The notes under the pieces: generated by a model
Database searches by the model: none
The model's input: only the letters and a program-made list of their open reading frames with translations
What the model was told of the DNA's origin: nothing
Assembly: GCF_001442755.1 (NCBI RefSeq)
Contig: NZ_CP006367.1
Span: 310,001 to 374,000, forward strand
Origin: Aureimonas sp. AU20
Lineage (GTDB): Bacteria; Pseudomonadota; Alphaproteobacteria; Rhizobiales; Rhizobiaceae
Length of the DNA stretch: 64,000 nucleotides
Direction of reading: 5' to 3'
Position numbers and translations under genes: made by a program
In this document: positions 36,705-45,544 of the stretch, in pieces
How positions within the stretch are numbered: the stretch's first letter is position 1
Layout of the letters: each line of letters opens with the position of its first letter

Positions 36705-37313
36705 TTTGACCGAGTAGATAGGTGTAATTGAGAAGAAATCCGTTCGATTGGTTTCGCTCGAACCCTTTTCGATTTCCGTCGCTATGCGGCGGACCGTATT
36801 CTCATCCATTCGCCAGAGACAGACAGAGCGGAAGGCTTGGGCTGAAAAATGAGTTGTTATGAGACTCATCTATCAAGCGGCTGAGAGGAATGGGGATTCG
36901 GGCCTGTGATGTCTATTTTCCCAAGATGAATACTACGCCCTCGTTCGATTAGCTCCTGCTCCGTTCTTGGGAAACGGTCGGCGGGATCGGCAAAACCTCT
37001 GGCCCGTCAGGAAACACCCAAAGCGTGCGGCGCACGCATGCCGATCGAGCGACCAAAAGCGCGGTCGGAACCGAACCGTTGATGGCGTCCCTCGCTCGCG
37101 CGATAGCCGTTACTGAATCTCGCCTCTTCTGAAATGAGCAGAGTTCGAGGCAAAAAGGATACACTTGATTTGTCAAAACCGAACCTTGCGTAAGCCGAAC
37201 GGGTTCGCTCGAATTTCGTCTTTCCATTAGGCGGCTTGCTGATACACGCGCTTGCGCGACGATCTCTCGATGGCAGAGCATTTCGGGCGCCTGTCTCATG
37301 CCACCGAGGTTCG
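36705..37313. other. 609-base lower-GC stretch downstream of tRNA-Ser
   Basis: No supported gene. GC is lower than in the flanking core genes. A tRNA 3' end is a common integration site, but I find no integrase, excisionase or second copy of the tRNA-Ser 3' end in the window. The promoter of the acyltransferase gene should be near its right end. Confidence 0.5.
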
Positions 37314-38471
37314 ATGATGCTTCCCGTATCTGGCCAGGCGCCATCCGAGTTGCAGCCCCCGCCTGTGGAGCGGGCCATGGAGCTCGATGGATTGCGGGGT
37401 TGGGCTGCCTTATCGGTCACCGTTTATCACGGTTTCTACATGGCGTTCGCAGATGCGATCCCGGGCCTGAAGAACATCGTTACGGCATCCTTGTTCAACG
37501 GCGCGCTCGCCGTCATGATCTTTTTCGTCCTGTCAGGAGACGCACTCACGATTTCGGTTTGGCGCAGCCGCAGCTATCTCGCCATCCAGCGGTCCGCGGT
37601 GAAACGCTATCCTCGGCTGACGCTTCCCATTTTGGCGACGACGGCTCTGACCATGATGGTCGTCAACGCGGGGTGGAACAACGTCACGGCCGCGTCCGAC
37701 ATCATGAACACCCGCTTTCTCCGCCCGGCCCCTAGCGAGGCAATCTCGCTGGGCGACTGGTTGTCCTACGCGTTGGCGACCGTCTATGTCCGCCCGTCGA
37801 GCGGCGAGTTCGCGACGTTCCTTTGGACGATGAAGTCGGAAATGATGGGATCGTTTCTGCTCTTCGCCTTACTATCGGCGACGCTCAAGCTTCGGTTCAC
37901 GAAAACGGCCCTCGCATTGGCCTTTCTGGGTTTGTTTGTGGTCAACGCGTTGGTCTGCTGCTTCTTCGCCGGAGCGCTGATCGGCCACGTCCGACACGAA
38001 GGGGGTTGGGCAAGGCTCGGTCGGACCTTCAGCTTCGATCTCGGCCTGCCGCTTCTGGCGGCGGCCATCTTTGCTGGCGGCACTCTTGCGTTGACCGATC
38101 CGTCCAACAGGCAATCGATGATCCTGCTCGCGATCGCCGTCGTCGTGGGCGTCAATCTATCGGGCGCCGCAAAGTCGTTCCTGTCAAACCGACTTTCCCA
38201 GTTTCTGGGCCGGATCTCGTTCCTGATGTATCTCACGCATTACAGCGTGATAGTCTCGCTCACCTGTGGTCTTGCCGTTCTGGCCGCGAAGACTGGTTTG
38301 GATACGCCGCTCGCCTTCGCGATCATCGGCACCGTGTCCGTTGGGGTCTCCGTTCTTCTAGCTTGGGCGATCATGCCCATCGAGACTCTGACGATCTCGG
38401 TTTGCGACCGACTATGGGCCGCCGTGAAGCCCCGCCTTTCGGCCTCGACGGCAGTTCCCTTCTCCCCCTGA
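37314..38471 (+). CDS. Acyltransferase family 3 (OafA/NodX-like) membrane protein
   Basis: A 385-residue membrane protein with about ten helices, the acyltransferase-3 fold that O-acetylates or otherwise acylates surface polysaccharides, lipids or peptidoglycan. It starts with the typical ELDGLRGWAALSVTVYHGF: Arg in GLRG, and His in the YH pair as the expected catalytic residue. GRISFLMYLTHY near residue 300 is the conserved late motif. The ATG at 37314 has GAGG five bases upstream. GC is lower than in the surroundings and it is flanked by tRNA-Ser and gene-poor DNA, suggesting acquisition. The target is unknown. Confidence 0.87.
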   Translation: MMLPVSGQAPSELQPPPVERAMELDGLRGWAALSVTVYHGFYMAFADAIPGLKNIVTASLFNGALAVMIFFVLSGDALTISVWRSRSYLAIQRSAVKRYPRLTLPILATTALTMMVVNAGWNNVTAASDIMNTRFLRPAPSEAISLGDWLSYALATVYVRPSSGEFATFLWTMKSEMMGSFLLFALLSATLKLRFTKTALALAFLGLFVVNALVCCFFAGALIGHVRHEGGWARLGRTFSFDLGLPLLAAAIFAGGTLALTDPSNRQSMILLAIAVVVGVNLSGAAKSFLSNRLSQFLGRISFLMYLTHYSVIVSLTCGLAVLAAKTGLDTPLAFAIIGTVSVGVSVLLAWAIMPIETLTISVCDRLWAAVKPRLSASTAVPFSP

Positions 38472-38542
38472 AAGGGATGACGGGACAACGAACAGCAAGG
38501 CGGCTTCCACCCCGCGCCACCTCTCATCCCAGCGCGGCAAGC

Positions 38543-38569
38543 GCTCTCGCCCCTGATGGGAGCGAGAGC
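38543..38569. terminator. Hairpin between convergent acyltransferase and chemoreceptor genes
   Basis: GCTCTCGC (38543-38550) and GCGAGAGC (38562-38569) form an 8-bp stem that can extend by a CCC/GGG inner pairing. It is placed between two convergent stops. No T tract on either strand. Confidence 0.4.
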
Positions 38570-38587
38570 CGCGGGTCGATGCTTTAC

Positions 38588-40609
38588 TCAGGCGCTCATT
38601 CGGTCGAAGACATCGTCGTTCGGCGCGGGGAGATCGAGCACGATGCCGCTTTTCGAGCTGGACGACGGGGCCTTGGCCCGTGCGGCGGGCCGTTTGGGAG
38701 CGGGCGCGCTGGCGGGCTCGGGCATGGCGCGCCCGGCGTCGGGCGCGATCTTGAAGAACCGCGCGGCTTCCTGCAGGCGCTGCGCCTCGGCCGAAAGCTG
38801 GCCGGCCGTCGCCGACATCTCGTTGGCCGCGCCGGCATTGGCCTGCGTGACCTGATCGAGCTGCTGGATCGCCTGGTTGATCTGATCGACACCGATCGAC
38901 TGCTCGCGGCAGGCGGCCGAGATTTCAGACACGAGGTCCGAGGTCTTCTGGATGTCCGGCACCAGCGCGTCCAGCATCTGGCCCGCCTCTTCCGAGGTCA
39001 GGAGCGACTGCGTCGACAGGACGCCGATCTCGGCGGCTGCCGCCTGGGACCGCTCGGCCAGCTTGCGAACTTCCGAGGCGACCACGGCGAAGCCCTTGCC
39101 GTGCTGCCCGGCGCGGGCGGCTTCGATCGCCGCGTTGAGGGCGAGAAGGTCGGTCTGACGGGCGATTTCCTGCACGACGGAGATCTTCTCCGCGATCGTG
39201 CGCATGGCGGCGACGGAGGCATTGACGGCCTCGCCCGTCTTCTGCGCGCTCACGGAGGCCTGAACGGCGATCCGCTCGGTGGTGGAGGCGTTCTCGGCGT
39301 TCTGCCGGATGTTGGCGCTCATCTCCTCGATGGCGGCGGAGGCCTCTTCCGAGGCGGCGGCCTGCTCCGAGGAACCGGACGAAAGCTGTTCGGCCGTCGT
39401 CGCCGAATGCATCGAACCGGTCGCCACATGCCCGGCCGAACCCGTCATGTCGGAGGCGATCCGCGACAGGTTCTGGCTCATGCGGTTCATCGCGCTCAAG
39501 AGATCGCTGATCTCGTCGGAGCCCTTCACGTCGATGCGCTGGGACAGGTCTCCCGATCCGATCTTGTCGGCGACCTTGGTCGCGAAGCCCAATCGGCGCG
39601 CGATCGAGAACGACATCCAGGCCGCCGCCGCCCCGCCGAGCACGATGGCGCCGGCGATCAGGGCGAGCAGGCTGAGGCGCGTGACGGAATAATCCGCATT
39701 GGCGTCCTTCAGGAACGTCTGCGCGGTCTCGGTCGCGGCGTCGGAAAGCTCGTTGAGCCGCTGCGCGGCGGCGATGGCCAGCGGGCTCTGCTTGGTGTCG
39801 GACAGTTCCTTGGCCCGGGTCAGCCAATTCTTGACGCCGTAGTCCGTCGCCTCCCGAAGAGGCTGGAACAAGGTCGTCCAGGCGCCCTGCAAGGCCTGCA
39901 TGTCCGCTGCCGGAACGATGCCGGAGGCGGAGAGCGAGGAGAGAGAGCCGCGGATTTCGGCATCCAAGACGTTCAGCCGCTCGCTCGCCTTGCCGATGGC
40001 CGCGTCGTCGGACAAGGAAAGCGACCGGGCCATTTGGAGCTGCGCTTCGAGAACGTCCGAGATCAGGGACTGGATCGTCTCGCGCGCGGCCAGCGCCGCC
40101 ATGTCGGTGGGCGCCACCGCGCCTTGAACGGCCGCCAGCTTGGCTATCAGGGCCGTCAGCGGATCGTCCGTCTTGAGGAAGGCGTTCATGGCGGCGGAGG
40201 AATCGGCGGCCTGTCCGGCCGTGAAGGTCTCGTCCGAGATGGCCTTCAACTCGGCCATCATGGGCGCGACGTCCTTGAAGCGCTCGCGCCACTCCGGCGT
40301 CATCGTCCGCATGACGTCGCTGAGCTTCGTGTCGATCGACTGCCAGTTCTGATCGTATTCAGCGACCGTCGGCTTCAGGAGCTCGGCATCGGCCGTGAAG
40401 AAGGAGGTCAGAATATTGCGCCGAACGACTTCCAGGGAGGTCTGCATGTCGTTGACTTCGTCGACCTGACGGAACGGCCGATCGACGAACTTCTGCAACA
40501 TGGCATTGGTGCTGCCCAGAGACGTGACGCCGAGATAGCCGACGCCACCCATCAACGCGAGGATCGCGCCGAAGCTCGCACCGAGTTTCAGTTTCATGTT
40601 CAGACGCAT
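38588..40609 (-). CDS. Methyl-accepting chemotaxis protein (copy 1)
   Basis: A 673-residue chemoreceptor: TM1 at about residues 8-28, a roughly 270-residue helical periplasmic sensor (long enough to be a two-module helical bundle, HBM-like), TM2 at about 308-330, a HAMP domain ([23 protein letters not shown]), and a full signalling domain with the hairpin tip [21 protein letters not shown]. The C-terminus is Pro/Ala-rich and lacks a CheR-tethering pentapeptide. It is a close paralogue of the protein at 56582-58687, including the N-terminal [15 protein letters not shown] chose ATG 40609 to match that paralogue; an in-frame ATG 21 codons upstream exists. Confidence 0.93.
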   Translation of the reverse strand: MRLNMKLKLGASFGAILALMGGVGYLGVTSLGSTNAMLQKFVDRPFRQVDEVNDMQTSLEVVRRNILTSFFTADAELLKPTVAEYDQNWQSIDTKLSDVMRTMTPEWRERFKDVAPMMAELKAISDETFTAGQAADSSAAMNAFLKTDDPLTALIAKLAAVQGAVAPTDMAALAARETIQSLISDVLEAQLQMARSLSLSDDAAIGKASERLNVLDAEIRGSLSSLSASGIVPAADMQALQGAWTTLFQPLREATDYGVKNWLTRAKELSDTKQSPLAIAAAQRLNELSDAATETAQTFLKDANADYSVTRLSLLALIAGAIVLGGAAAAWMSFSIARRLGFATKVADKIGSGDLSQRIDVKGSDEISDLLSAMNRMSQNLSRIASDMTGSAGHVATGSMHSATTAEQLSSGSSEQAAASEEASAAIEEMSANIRQNAENASTTERIAVQASVSAQKTGEAVNASVAAMRTIAEKISVVQEIARQTDLLALNAAIEAARAGQHGKGFAVVASEVRKLAERSQAAAAEIGVLSTQSLLTSEEAGQMLDALVPDIQKTSDLVSEISAACREQSIGVDQINQAIQQLDQVTQANAGAANEMSATAGQLSAEAQRLQEAARFFKIAPDAGRAMPEPASAPAPKRPAARAKAPSSSSKSGIVLDLPAPNDDVFDRMSA

Positions 40610-40964
40610 CGGATGACCCAAGGTAAGAAATAACGTTCTGTTCGGATGTTCTCTCTTCCATAAGGTTCTCACGACTTGGTTATGTCTTTGCTAAACGAGA
40701 ATCGAATCTCGTCGCACCGACCCCACGTTTCAGTCAAAAAAATTCTCAAGGTGGCATGAGAAATATATATTCTCGAAAAATAGAAATGATTACTTACGAT
40801 ATGCTGGCCCTCGGGCGCCTGCCCTCGAAAGAGCCTGGAGAGACCGCCGCCGAGGTCCGATGCGGCCAAGACCCGGCCGGCTTCGCCTTTCTCCGTCGCG
40901 CCTCTGCCTGTCCGCCGCGAGGGACGGCAATCGGACGGTTCAGGACGGGGAAGCATTCGAGCAT
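40610..40964. other. AT-rich divergent region between chemoreceptor and GH4 gene
   Basis: No gene. The stretch 40730-40800 is strikingly AT-rich for this genome. TTCTCA (40743-40748) can pair with TGAGAA (40757-40762), and the GAGAA of the latter can instead pair with TTCTC (40770-40774) around ATATATA. The alternative pairings could mark a chemoreceptor promoter or leader. Confidence 0.45.
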
Positions 40965-40990
40965 GATATTACCCGTTCTGGCATAATATC
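40965..40990 (+). promoter_or_regulatory. Operator-like site upstream of the first GH4 gene
   Basis: GATATTA (40965-40971) and TAATATC (40984-40990) are perfect inverted arms. The left arm continues as ACCCGT, giving GATATTACCCGT; an almost identical 12-mer (GATTTTACCCGT, 43679-43690) lies upstream of the second GH4 gene. The site lies 109-134 bases before the GH4 start and is a candidate target of the AraC-type regulator at 42497. Confidence 0.5.
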
Positions 40991-41098
40991 CCCGCTAGGT
41001 TAGCGATGGAGCCATCGGCTAGGGTCCCGGTCGGAAACACAAAAACGCCGATCGGCAAGCAAACCCCTTCGGCGACCGGATCAAGGGAGCGTCCGCTC

Positions 41099-42475
41099 AT
41101 GTCCAAGCCCAGGCTGACCTTCATCGGTGCCGGCTCCACCACCTTCATGAAGAACATCGTCGGCGACATCCTGCAGCGGCCCGCCCTCGGCGGCATCGAT
41201 ATCCGCCTGATGGACATCGACCGCCAGCGGCTGGACGAGAGCGAGATTGTCGCCCGCAAGCTGATCGCGACGCTGGGGGTGAAGGCCAGCGTCGCGACGT
41301 TTACCGACCGGCGCGCGGCGCTGGAGGGGGCGAACTTCGTGGTGGTCGCCTTCCAGATCGGCGGCTACGAGCCGGCGACCGTCACCGATTTCGAGGTGCC
41401 CAAGCGCTACGGCCTGCGCCAGACCATCGCCGACACGCTGGGGGTCGGCGGCATCATGCGCGGCCTGCGCACCGTGCCCCATCTCTGGGCGATCTGCGCG
41501 GACATGACCGAGGTCTGCCCGGACGCGATCCTCCTGCAATACGTCAACCCGATGGCGATCAACACCTGGGCCATCGCGGAGAAATACCCGCACATCCGAC
41601 AGGTCGGCCTCTGCCATTCCGTGCAGGGCACGGCCTTCGAACTGGCGCGCGACCTCGACATTCCGCTCGGGGAAATTCGCTACCGGGCGGCCGGCATCAA
41701 CCACATGGCCTTCTATCTCGAGTTCGAACATCGGCAGAAGGACGGGTCCTATATCGATCTCTACCCCGCGCTTCTGGAAGGCTACCGAGCGGGCCGCATC
41801 CCTAAGCCCTCGCACTGGAATCCGCGCTGCCCCAACAAGGTGCGCTACGAGATGCTGACGCGGCTCGGCTATTTCGTGACGGAAAGCTCGGAGCATTTCG
41901 CCGAATACACGCCCTATTTCATCAAGGAAGGGCGAGAGGATCTGATCGAACGCTACGGCATCCCGCTCGACGAATATCCCAAGCGCTGCGTCGAACAGAT
42001 CGAGCGCTGGAAAAGCCAGGTCCAGACCTATCGCGCCGCCGAGCGGATCGAGGTGAAGGCCTCGCACGAATACGCCTCCTCGATCGTGAACTCGGTCTGG
42101 ACCGGCGAGCCCTCGGTGATCTACGGGAACCTGCGCAACAATGGCTGCATCTCCTCGTTGCCGGATGCGGCGGCGGTCGAGGTTCCCTGCCTCGTGGATT
42201 CCAGCGGCATCCAGCCGACCCGCATCGGCCGCCTGCCGCCGCAGCTCGCCGCCCTCATGCGCACCAACATCAACGTGCAGGAACTGACGGTCGCTGCGCT
42301 GGTGGAGGAAAAGCCGGAACACATCTATCATGCGGCCATGATGGACCCGCACACCGCAGCCGAGCTCGACCTCGACCAGATCTGGCGACTGACCGAGGAT
42401 TTGCTGCGCGCCCACGGGACCTTCATTCCCGAATGGGCGCGTCCGAAGCCGGACGGCCGCCGCGACGCCGCCTGA
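41099..42475 (+). CDS. melA: GH4 alpha-galactosidase/alpha-glucosidase (MelA type), first copy
   Basis: A 458-residue family 4 glycosidase. These enzymes need NAD+ and a divalent metal and cleave by a redox-elimination mechanism in the cytoplasm. The N-terminal NAD-binding motif is FIGAGSTTFMKNIVGDIL; metal ligands are Cys172 (GLCHSVQG) and His202 (GINHMAFYL); VNPMAINTWA is also conserved. MelA-type alpha-galactosidase activity is favoured by the neighbouring agp-like importer and AraC regulator. The ATG at 41099, with AGGGAG upstream, fits the family N-terminus better than the ATG 93 bases earlier. Confidence 0.88.
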   Translation: MSKPRLTFIGAGSTTFMKNIVGDILQRPALGGIDIRLMDIDRQRLDESEIVARKLIATLGVKASVATFTDRRAALEGANFVVVAFQIGGYEPATVTDFEVPKRYGLRQTIADTLGVGGIMRGLRTVPHLWAICADMTEVCPDAILLQYVNPMAINTWAIAEKYPHIRQVGLCHSVQGTAFELARDLDIPLGEIRYRAAGINHMAFYLEFEHRQKDGSYIDLYPALLEGYRAGRIPKPSHWNPRCPNKVRYEMLTRLGYFVTESSEHFAEYTPYFIKEGREDLIERYGIPLDEYPKRCVEQIERWKSQVQTYRAAERIEVKASHEYASSIVNSVWTGEPSVIYGNLRNNGCISSLPDAAAVEVPCLVDSSGIQPTRIGRLPPQLAALMRTNINVQELTVAALVEEKPEHIYHAAMMDPHTAAELDLDQIWRLTEDLLRAHGTFIPEWARPKPDGRRDAA

Positions 42476-42496
42476 CGGGTGGCGGCGGAGGCCAAC

Positions 42497-43405
42497 ATGG
42501 ACGAGGCGCTTTTGCGTCGCTTCCGGGCGCAGGGCTCGGCCATGCGCATCGTGACGCTGGCGCGCAGCCGCCACCGCCTGCACACGATGCCGACCTCCAC
42601 CGGCTACGATCACCTCAGTGACGACGCCGGCTATCGGTGGGACGGGCAGAAGCGCGGCAGCGCGCCCTTCACCGTGCTCCAGCACACGATCTCGGGCGCG
42701 GGGCAACTCGTGTTCGAGCGCCGCAGCTTCGAGGTCGGCCCCGGCCAGACCATGCTGGTGCTCATCCCCTCGAACCACGTCTACACCGTGCCCAAGGGCG
42801 GGCACTGGGAGTTCTTCTGGATCTCCATGTACGGGGGCGAGGCGCTGCGCGTTCACCGCGCGGTGCAGGAGCATGCCGGGCCGGTCTTCCGGCTGGCGAA
42901 GGCGACGGTGGACGCCATTGCCGGAGAATGCCTGAAGCTCACCGAGGGCGGGGGGACGACGCCTGGCGCGGCCTCCGCCCATGCCTATGCCGCGCAGATG
43001 GCGCTCTACGACGACATTCTCGGCCCTGGCCGCCCGGCGGCCGACGACGGTGCGGGCACGCGTTGCGCCATGGAGCTCGTCAAGGCGCATGTGCGCGACC
43101 ATCTGACGGCGCGCCTGTCGGTAGACGATCTCGCCCATCTCGCCGGTTTCAGCCGCGCGCATTTCACCCGCCTCTTCACGGCGGCCGAGGGCATCTCGCC
43201 GGGCGAGTTCGTCCTGAACGAGCGCATGCGCCGCGCCGCGCGGCTGCTGGCCAGTGGCGAGCAGCCGGTCAAGGCCATCGCGATCGACTGCGGTTTCGAC
43301 GATCCCAACTATTTCGCCAAGGCCTTTCGGCGCGCCTACGGCACCAGCCCGAGCGATTTCCGCACCAGCGGCATGTACGCGGTGAACGCGGCGTCAGCCG
43401 GCTAA
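42497..43405 (+). CDS. agpT: AraC family regulator of the alpha-galactoside locus
   Basis: A 302-residue regulator with an N-terminal cupin-like sensor (TVLQHTISGAGQLVFERRSFEVGPGQTMLV) and a C-terminal double helix-turn-helix (about residues 200-300: LSVDDLAHLAGFSRAHFTRLF and PVKAIAIDCGFDDPNYFAKAFRRAYGTSPSDFR). The ATG at 42497 has GGAGG six bases upstream and is preferred to a GTG at 42479. It sits 21 bases after melA, so probably in the same transcript. The S. meliloti agp locus has an AraC-type activator named AgpT; the symbol is by context and architecture, not by alignment. Its stop codon touches the first base of the dispersed repeat at 43405. Confidence 0.8.
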   Translation: MDEALLRRFRAQGSAMRIVTLARSRHRLHTMPTSTGYDHLSDDAGYRWDGQKRGSAPFTVLQHTISGAGQLVFERRSFEVGPGQTMLVLIPSNHVYTVPKGGHWEFFWISMYGGEALRVHRAVQEHAGPVFRLAKATVDAIAGECLKLTEGGGTTPGAASAHAYAAQMALYDDILGPGRPAADDGAGTRCAMELVKAHVRDHLTARLSVDDLAHLAGFSRAHFTRLFTAAEGISPGEFVLNERMRRAARLLASGEQPVKAIAIDCGFDDPNYFAKAFRRAYGTSPSDFRTSGMYAVNAASAG

Positions 43406-43641
43406 GAGTCTGTTTGGAAATTCGGCGGCGGAGGCCCGGCGAGGGATTTTTGGGTGTCGCGAGGCGCCAAACTTGAGTGATGCGAGGGCGCATCGGCGAG
43501 GATTGGCGACGGTCCATGCGGACGGGCGAGACCTCTGCTGCGCTTGCGCAGCACTGCTGCGCTTGCGCAGCATGTCTCGCCCTGGGGTGACAGCGAAAAA
43601 GCACCGTCGAACCGACCCGACCGAGTTTCCAAACAGGCTCT
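43405..43641. repeat. Dispersed inverted-repeat element, copy B (237 bp)
   Basis: Terminal inverted repeats at 43405-43425 and 43621-43641 match each other at 19 of 21 positions and match copy A (9810-9970) in outline (AGAGTCTGTTTGGAAA here). The core with CGCGAGGCGCCAAACTTGAG is shared exactly. The inner palindrome is GATGCG/CGCATC, where copy A has GATGCC/GGCATC. Copy B also holds an insert bounded by GGGCGAGAC (43524-43532) and GTCTCGCCC (43574-43582), which encloses two identical TGCTGCGCTTGCGCAGCA hairpins (43536-43553, 43555-43572). Confidence 0.88.
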
Positions 43642-43935
43642 AAGACGCCGCGCTGCTGGCGGCCGCGACGGGCAGCACGATTTTACCCGTCATCGAACAT
43701 TTTGCTTCTTTCGCGGCTTCGGAGCCTGGCGATAACCTCCCCTCGAGACGAATGGGCCGATCCGTTTCGCCCCGTCGCGACAGGAGCCGAGGCCTGGAGC
43801 CTGCCCGGCCAAGGCGCGATCGCCAAGGCCTGAGGCAGGGCGAGGGGTCGGAAGACGGGAGCCGGTCCGGTGATCCGATTTTCACCGGGCGGGCCTTGGC
43901 CGGCTCAAGAGAGAAGACGCAAGGGAGGCGCAGCG
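43642..43935 (+). promoter_or_regulatory. Leader of the second GH4 gene with a shared operator-like motif
   Basis: About 290 bases without a gene. It contains GATTTTACCCGT at 43679-43690, which matches the site upstream of the first GH4 gene (40965) at 11 of 12 bases, with scattered matches for another 14 bases. This suggests a common regulator, probably the AraC protein at 42497. Confidence 0.5.
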
Positions 43936-45423
43936 ATGTCCGTGACGATCGCCATCATCGGAGCCGGTTCGATCGGCTTCACCAAGAAGCTGGTATCCGA
44001 CATCCTGTGCGTGCCGGAGCTCCGGGACGCGCGGATCGCGCTCACCGACATCAACCCGCGCAACCTCGCCATGGCCGAGGAGATCGTGCGCCGCATCGTC
44101 GAGGCCAACGGCCTGCCGACCACGGTCGTGGCCGAGGGCGACCGGCGCCGGGCGCTGGAGGGCGCGCGCTACGTCATCAACTGCACGCGCATCGGCGGGC
44201 TCGAAGCCTATGCCAGCGACATCCAGATCCCGCTGAAATACGGCGTCGACCAATGCGTCGGCGACACGATCTGCGCCGGCGGCATTCTCTACGGCCAGCG
44301 CAACGTGCCGGCGATCCTCGATTTCTGCCGCGACATCCGCGAGGTGGCGGAGCCGGGCGCGCGGCTCCTGAACTACGCCAACCCGATGGCCATCAACACC
44401 TGGGCGGCGATCGACCATGGCGGCGTCGACACGATCGGCCTGTGCCACGGCGTGCAGAACGGCTGGCGCCAGATCGCCAGCGCCTTGGGCGTCCCGCGCG
44501 AGGAGCTCGACTATATCTGCACCGGCATCAACCACCAGACCTGGTACGTCGATCTGCGCCACAACGGGCGGCGCATCGAAAAGGACGAGCTCGTCGCCGC
44601 CTTCGAGCGCCATCCCGTCTTCTCGCAACAGGAAAAGGTGCGCATCGACGTTCTGAAGCGCTTCGGCTTCTACTCCACCGAGTCCAACGGGCATCTGTCG
44701 GAATACCTGCCCTGGTATCGCAAGCGGCCCGACGAGATCGGCCGCTGGATCGACATGTCGGACTGGATTCACGGCGAGACCGGCGGATACCTGCGCTACT
44801 CCACCGAAAGCCGGAACTGGTTCGAGACGGATTTCCCCGCCTTCCTGGAGGAGGCCGGTCAGCGGCTCGACCCGGCGCGCCGCACCGACGAGCACGCCAG
44901 CCACATCATTGAGGCGCTGGAAACCGGGCGCACCTATCGCGGGCATTTCAACGTCAAGAACCGGGGCATCATCACCAATCTGCCGGCCGACTGCATCGTG
45001 GAATCCACCGGCTTCGTGGACCGGTTCGGCCTCAACATGGTGTCGGACCTGACGCTGCCGCTCGGCTGCGCGGCCACCTGCCAGGCCTCGGTGGACGTTC
45101 AGCGCATGGCGGTCCGGGCGGCCGTGACGGGCGATGTCGATCTCCTCAAGCTCTCCGTGCTGCACGACCCGCTGGTGGGCGCGATCTGCTCGCCCGAGGA
45201 GGTCTGGCAGATGGTGGACGAGATGCTGGTGGCCCAGGCCGCCTGGCTTCCGCAATATGCCGACGCCATTCCCGCCGCGCGCGAGCGCCTGTCGCGCGGC
45301 ACCGTGCCGACGCGCCAATGGGCCGGCGCGGCGCGGCGCGAGGTGCGCTCCGTGGAGGAGGTGCGCGAGGCGACGGCGGCCCGGCGCACGATGGGCGCGC
45401 TCGGCCAGCGCCCCGGCGCCTGA
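43936..45423 (+). CDS. GH4 alpha-galactosidase/alpha-glucosidase, second copy
   Basis: A second family 4 glycosidase (495 residues), diverged from the first copy. NAD motif IIGAGSIGFTKKLVSDIL, metal ligands Cys170 (GLCHGVQNG) and His200 (GINHQTWYVD), and YANPMAINTWA are intact. The C-terminal 50 residues are Arg/Ala-rich and variable. GGAGG precedes the ATG at 43936. It is followed after 121 bases by the agp-type binding protein and is likely the intracellular hydrolase for imported alpha-galactosides. Two GH4 genes with an agp importer mirror the agaL1/agaL2 arrangement known in S. meliloti. Confidence 0.88.
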   Translation: MSVTIAIIGAGSIGFTKKLVSDILCVPELRDARIALTDINPRNLAMAEEIVRRIVEANGLPTTVVAEGDRRRALEGARYVINCTRIGGLEAYASDIQIPLKYGVDQCVGDTICAGGILYGQRNVPAILDFCRDIREVAEPGARLLNYANPMAINTWAAIDHGGVDTIGLCHGVQNGWRQIASALGVPREELDYICTGINHQTWYVDLRHNGRRIEKDELVAAFERHPVFSQQEKVRIDVLKRFGFYSTESNGHLSEYLPWYRKRPDEIGRWIDMSDWIHGETGGYLRYSTESRNWFETDFPAFLEEAGQRLDPARRTDEHASHIIEALETGRTYRGHFNVKNRGIITNLPADCIVESTGFVDRFGLNMVSDLTLPLGCAATCQASVDVQRMAVRAAVTGDVDLLKLSVLHDPLVGAICSPEEVWQMVDEMLVAQAAWLPQYADAIPAARERLSRGTVPTRQWAGAARREVRSVEEVREATAARRTMGALGQRPGA

Positions 45424-45482
45424 ACCGAACGGCCAGCGGCGCGTGACCGAATAGCCAGCGGCGGCTGAGCGAACAGACTGCG
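45424..45482. repeat. 22-bp tandem repeat (about 2.7 copies) before the binding-protein gene
   Basis: Two 22-base units (45424-45445 and 45446-45467), both of the form ACCGAA..GCCAGCGGCG, match at 18 of 22 positions. A third partial unit follows (AGCGAACAGACTGCG). A period of 22 bases is two helical turns, which would place repeated protein sites on one face of the DNA. Confidence 0.65.
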
Positions 45483-45544
45483 AAAAGGGCGGCAGGACCG
45501 GGCGTCAGATCCGGCCTGCGGCTCGAATTGGGAGGAACGGACGC

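Noticed and set aside
36609..36869. An 86-codon minus-strand frame across tRNA-Ser
   Set aside because: It is the familiar spurious frame created by an antisense tRNA gene; the region is fully explained by the tRNA.
36615..37313. Integrated genomic island at tRNA-Ser
   Set aside because: No integrase, no repeat of the tRNA 3' end downstream, and only one lower-GC gene follows. The idea is kept only as a mild hint of acquisition.
37823..40633. A 936-codon plus-strand frame over the acyltransferase end and chemoreceptor
   Set aside because: It runs through the acyltransferase gene in another frame and antisense to the chemoreceptor; no ribosome site or domain.
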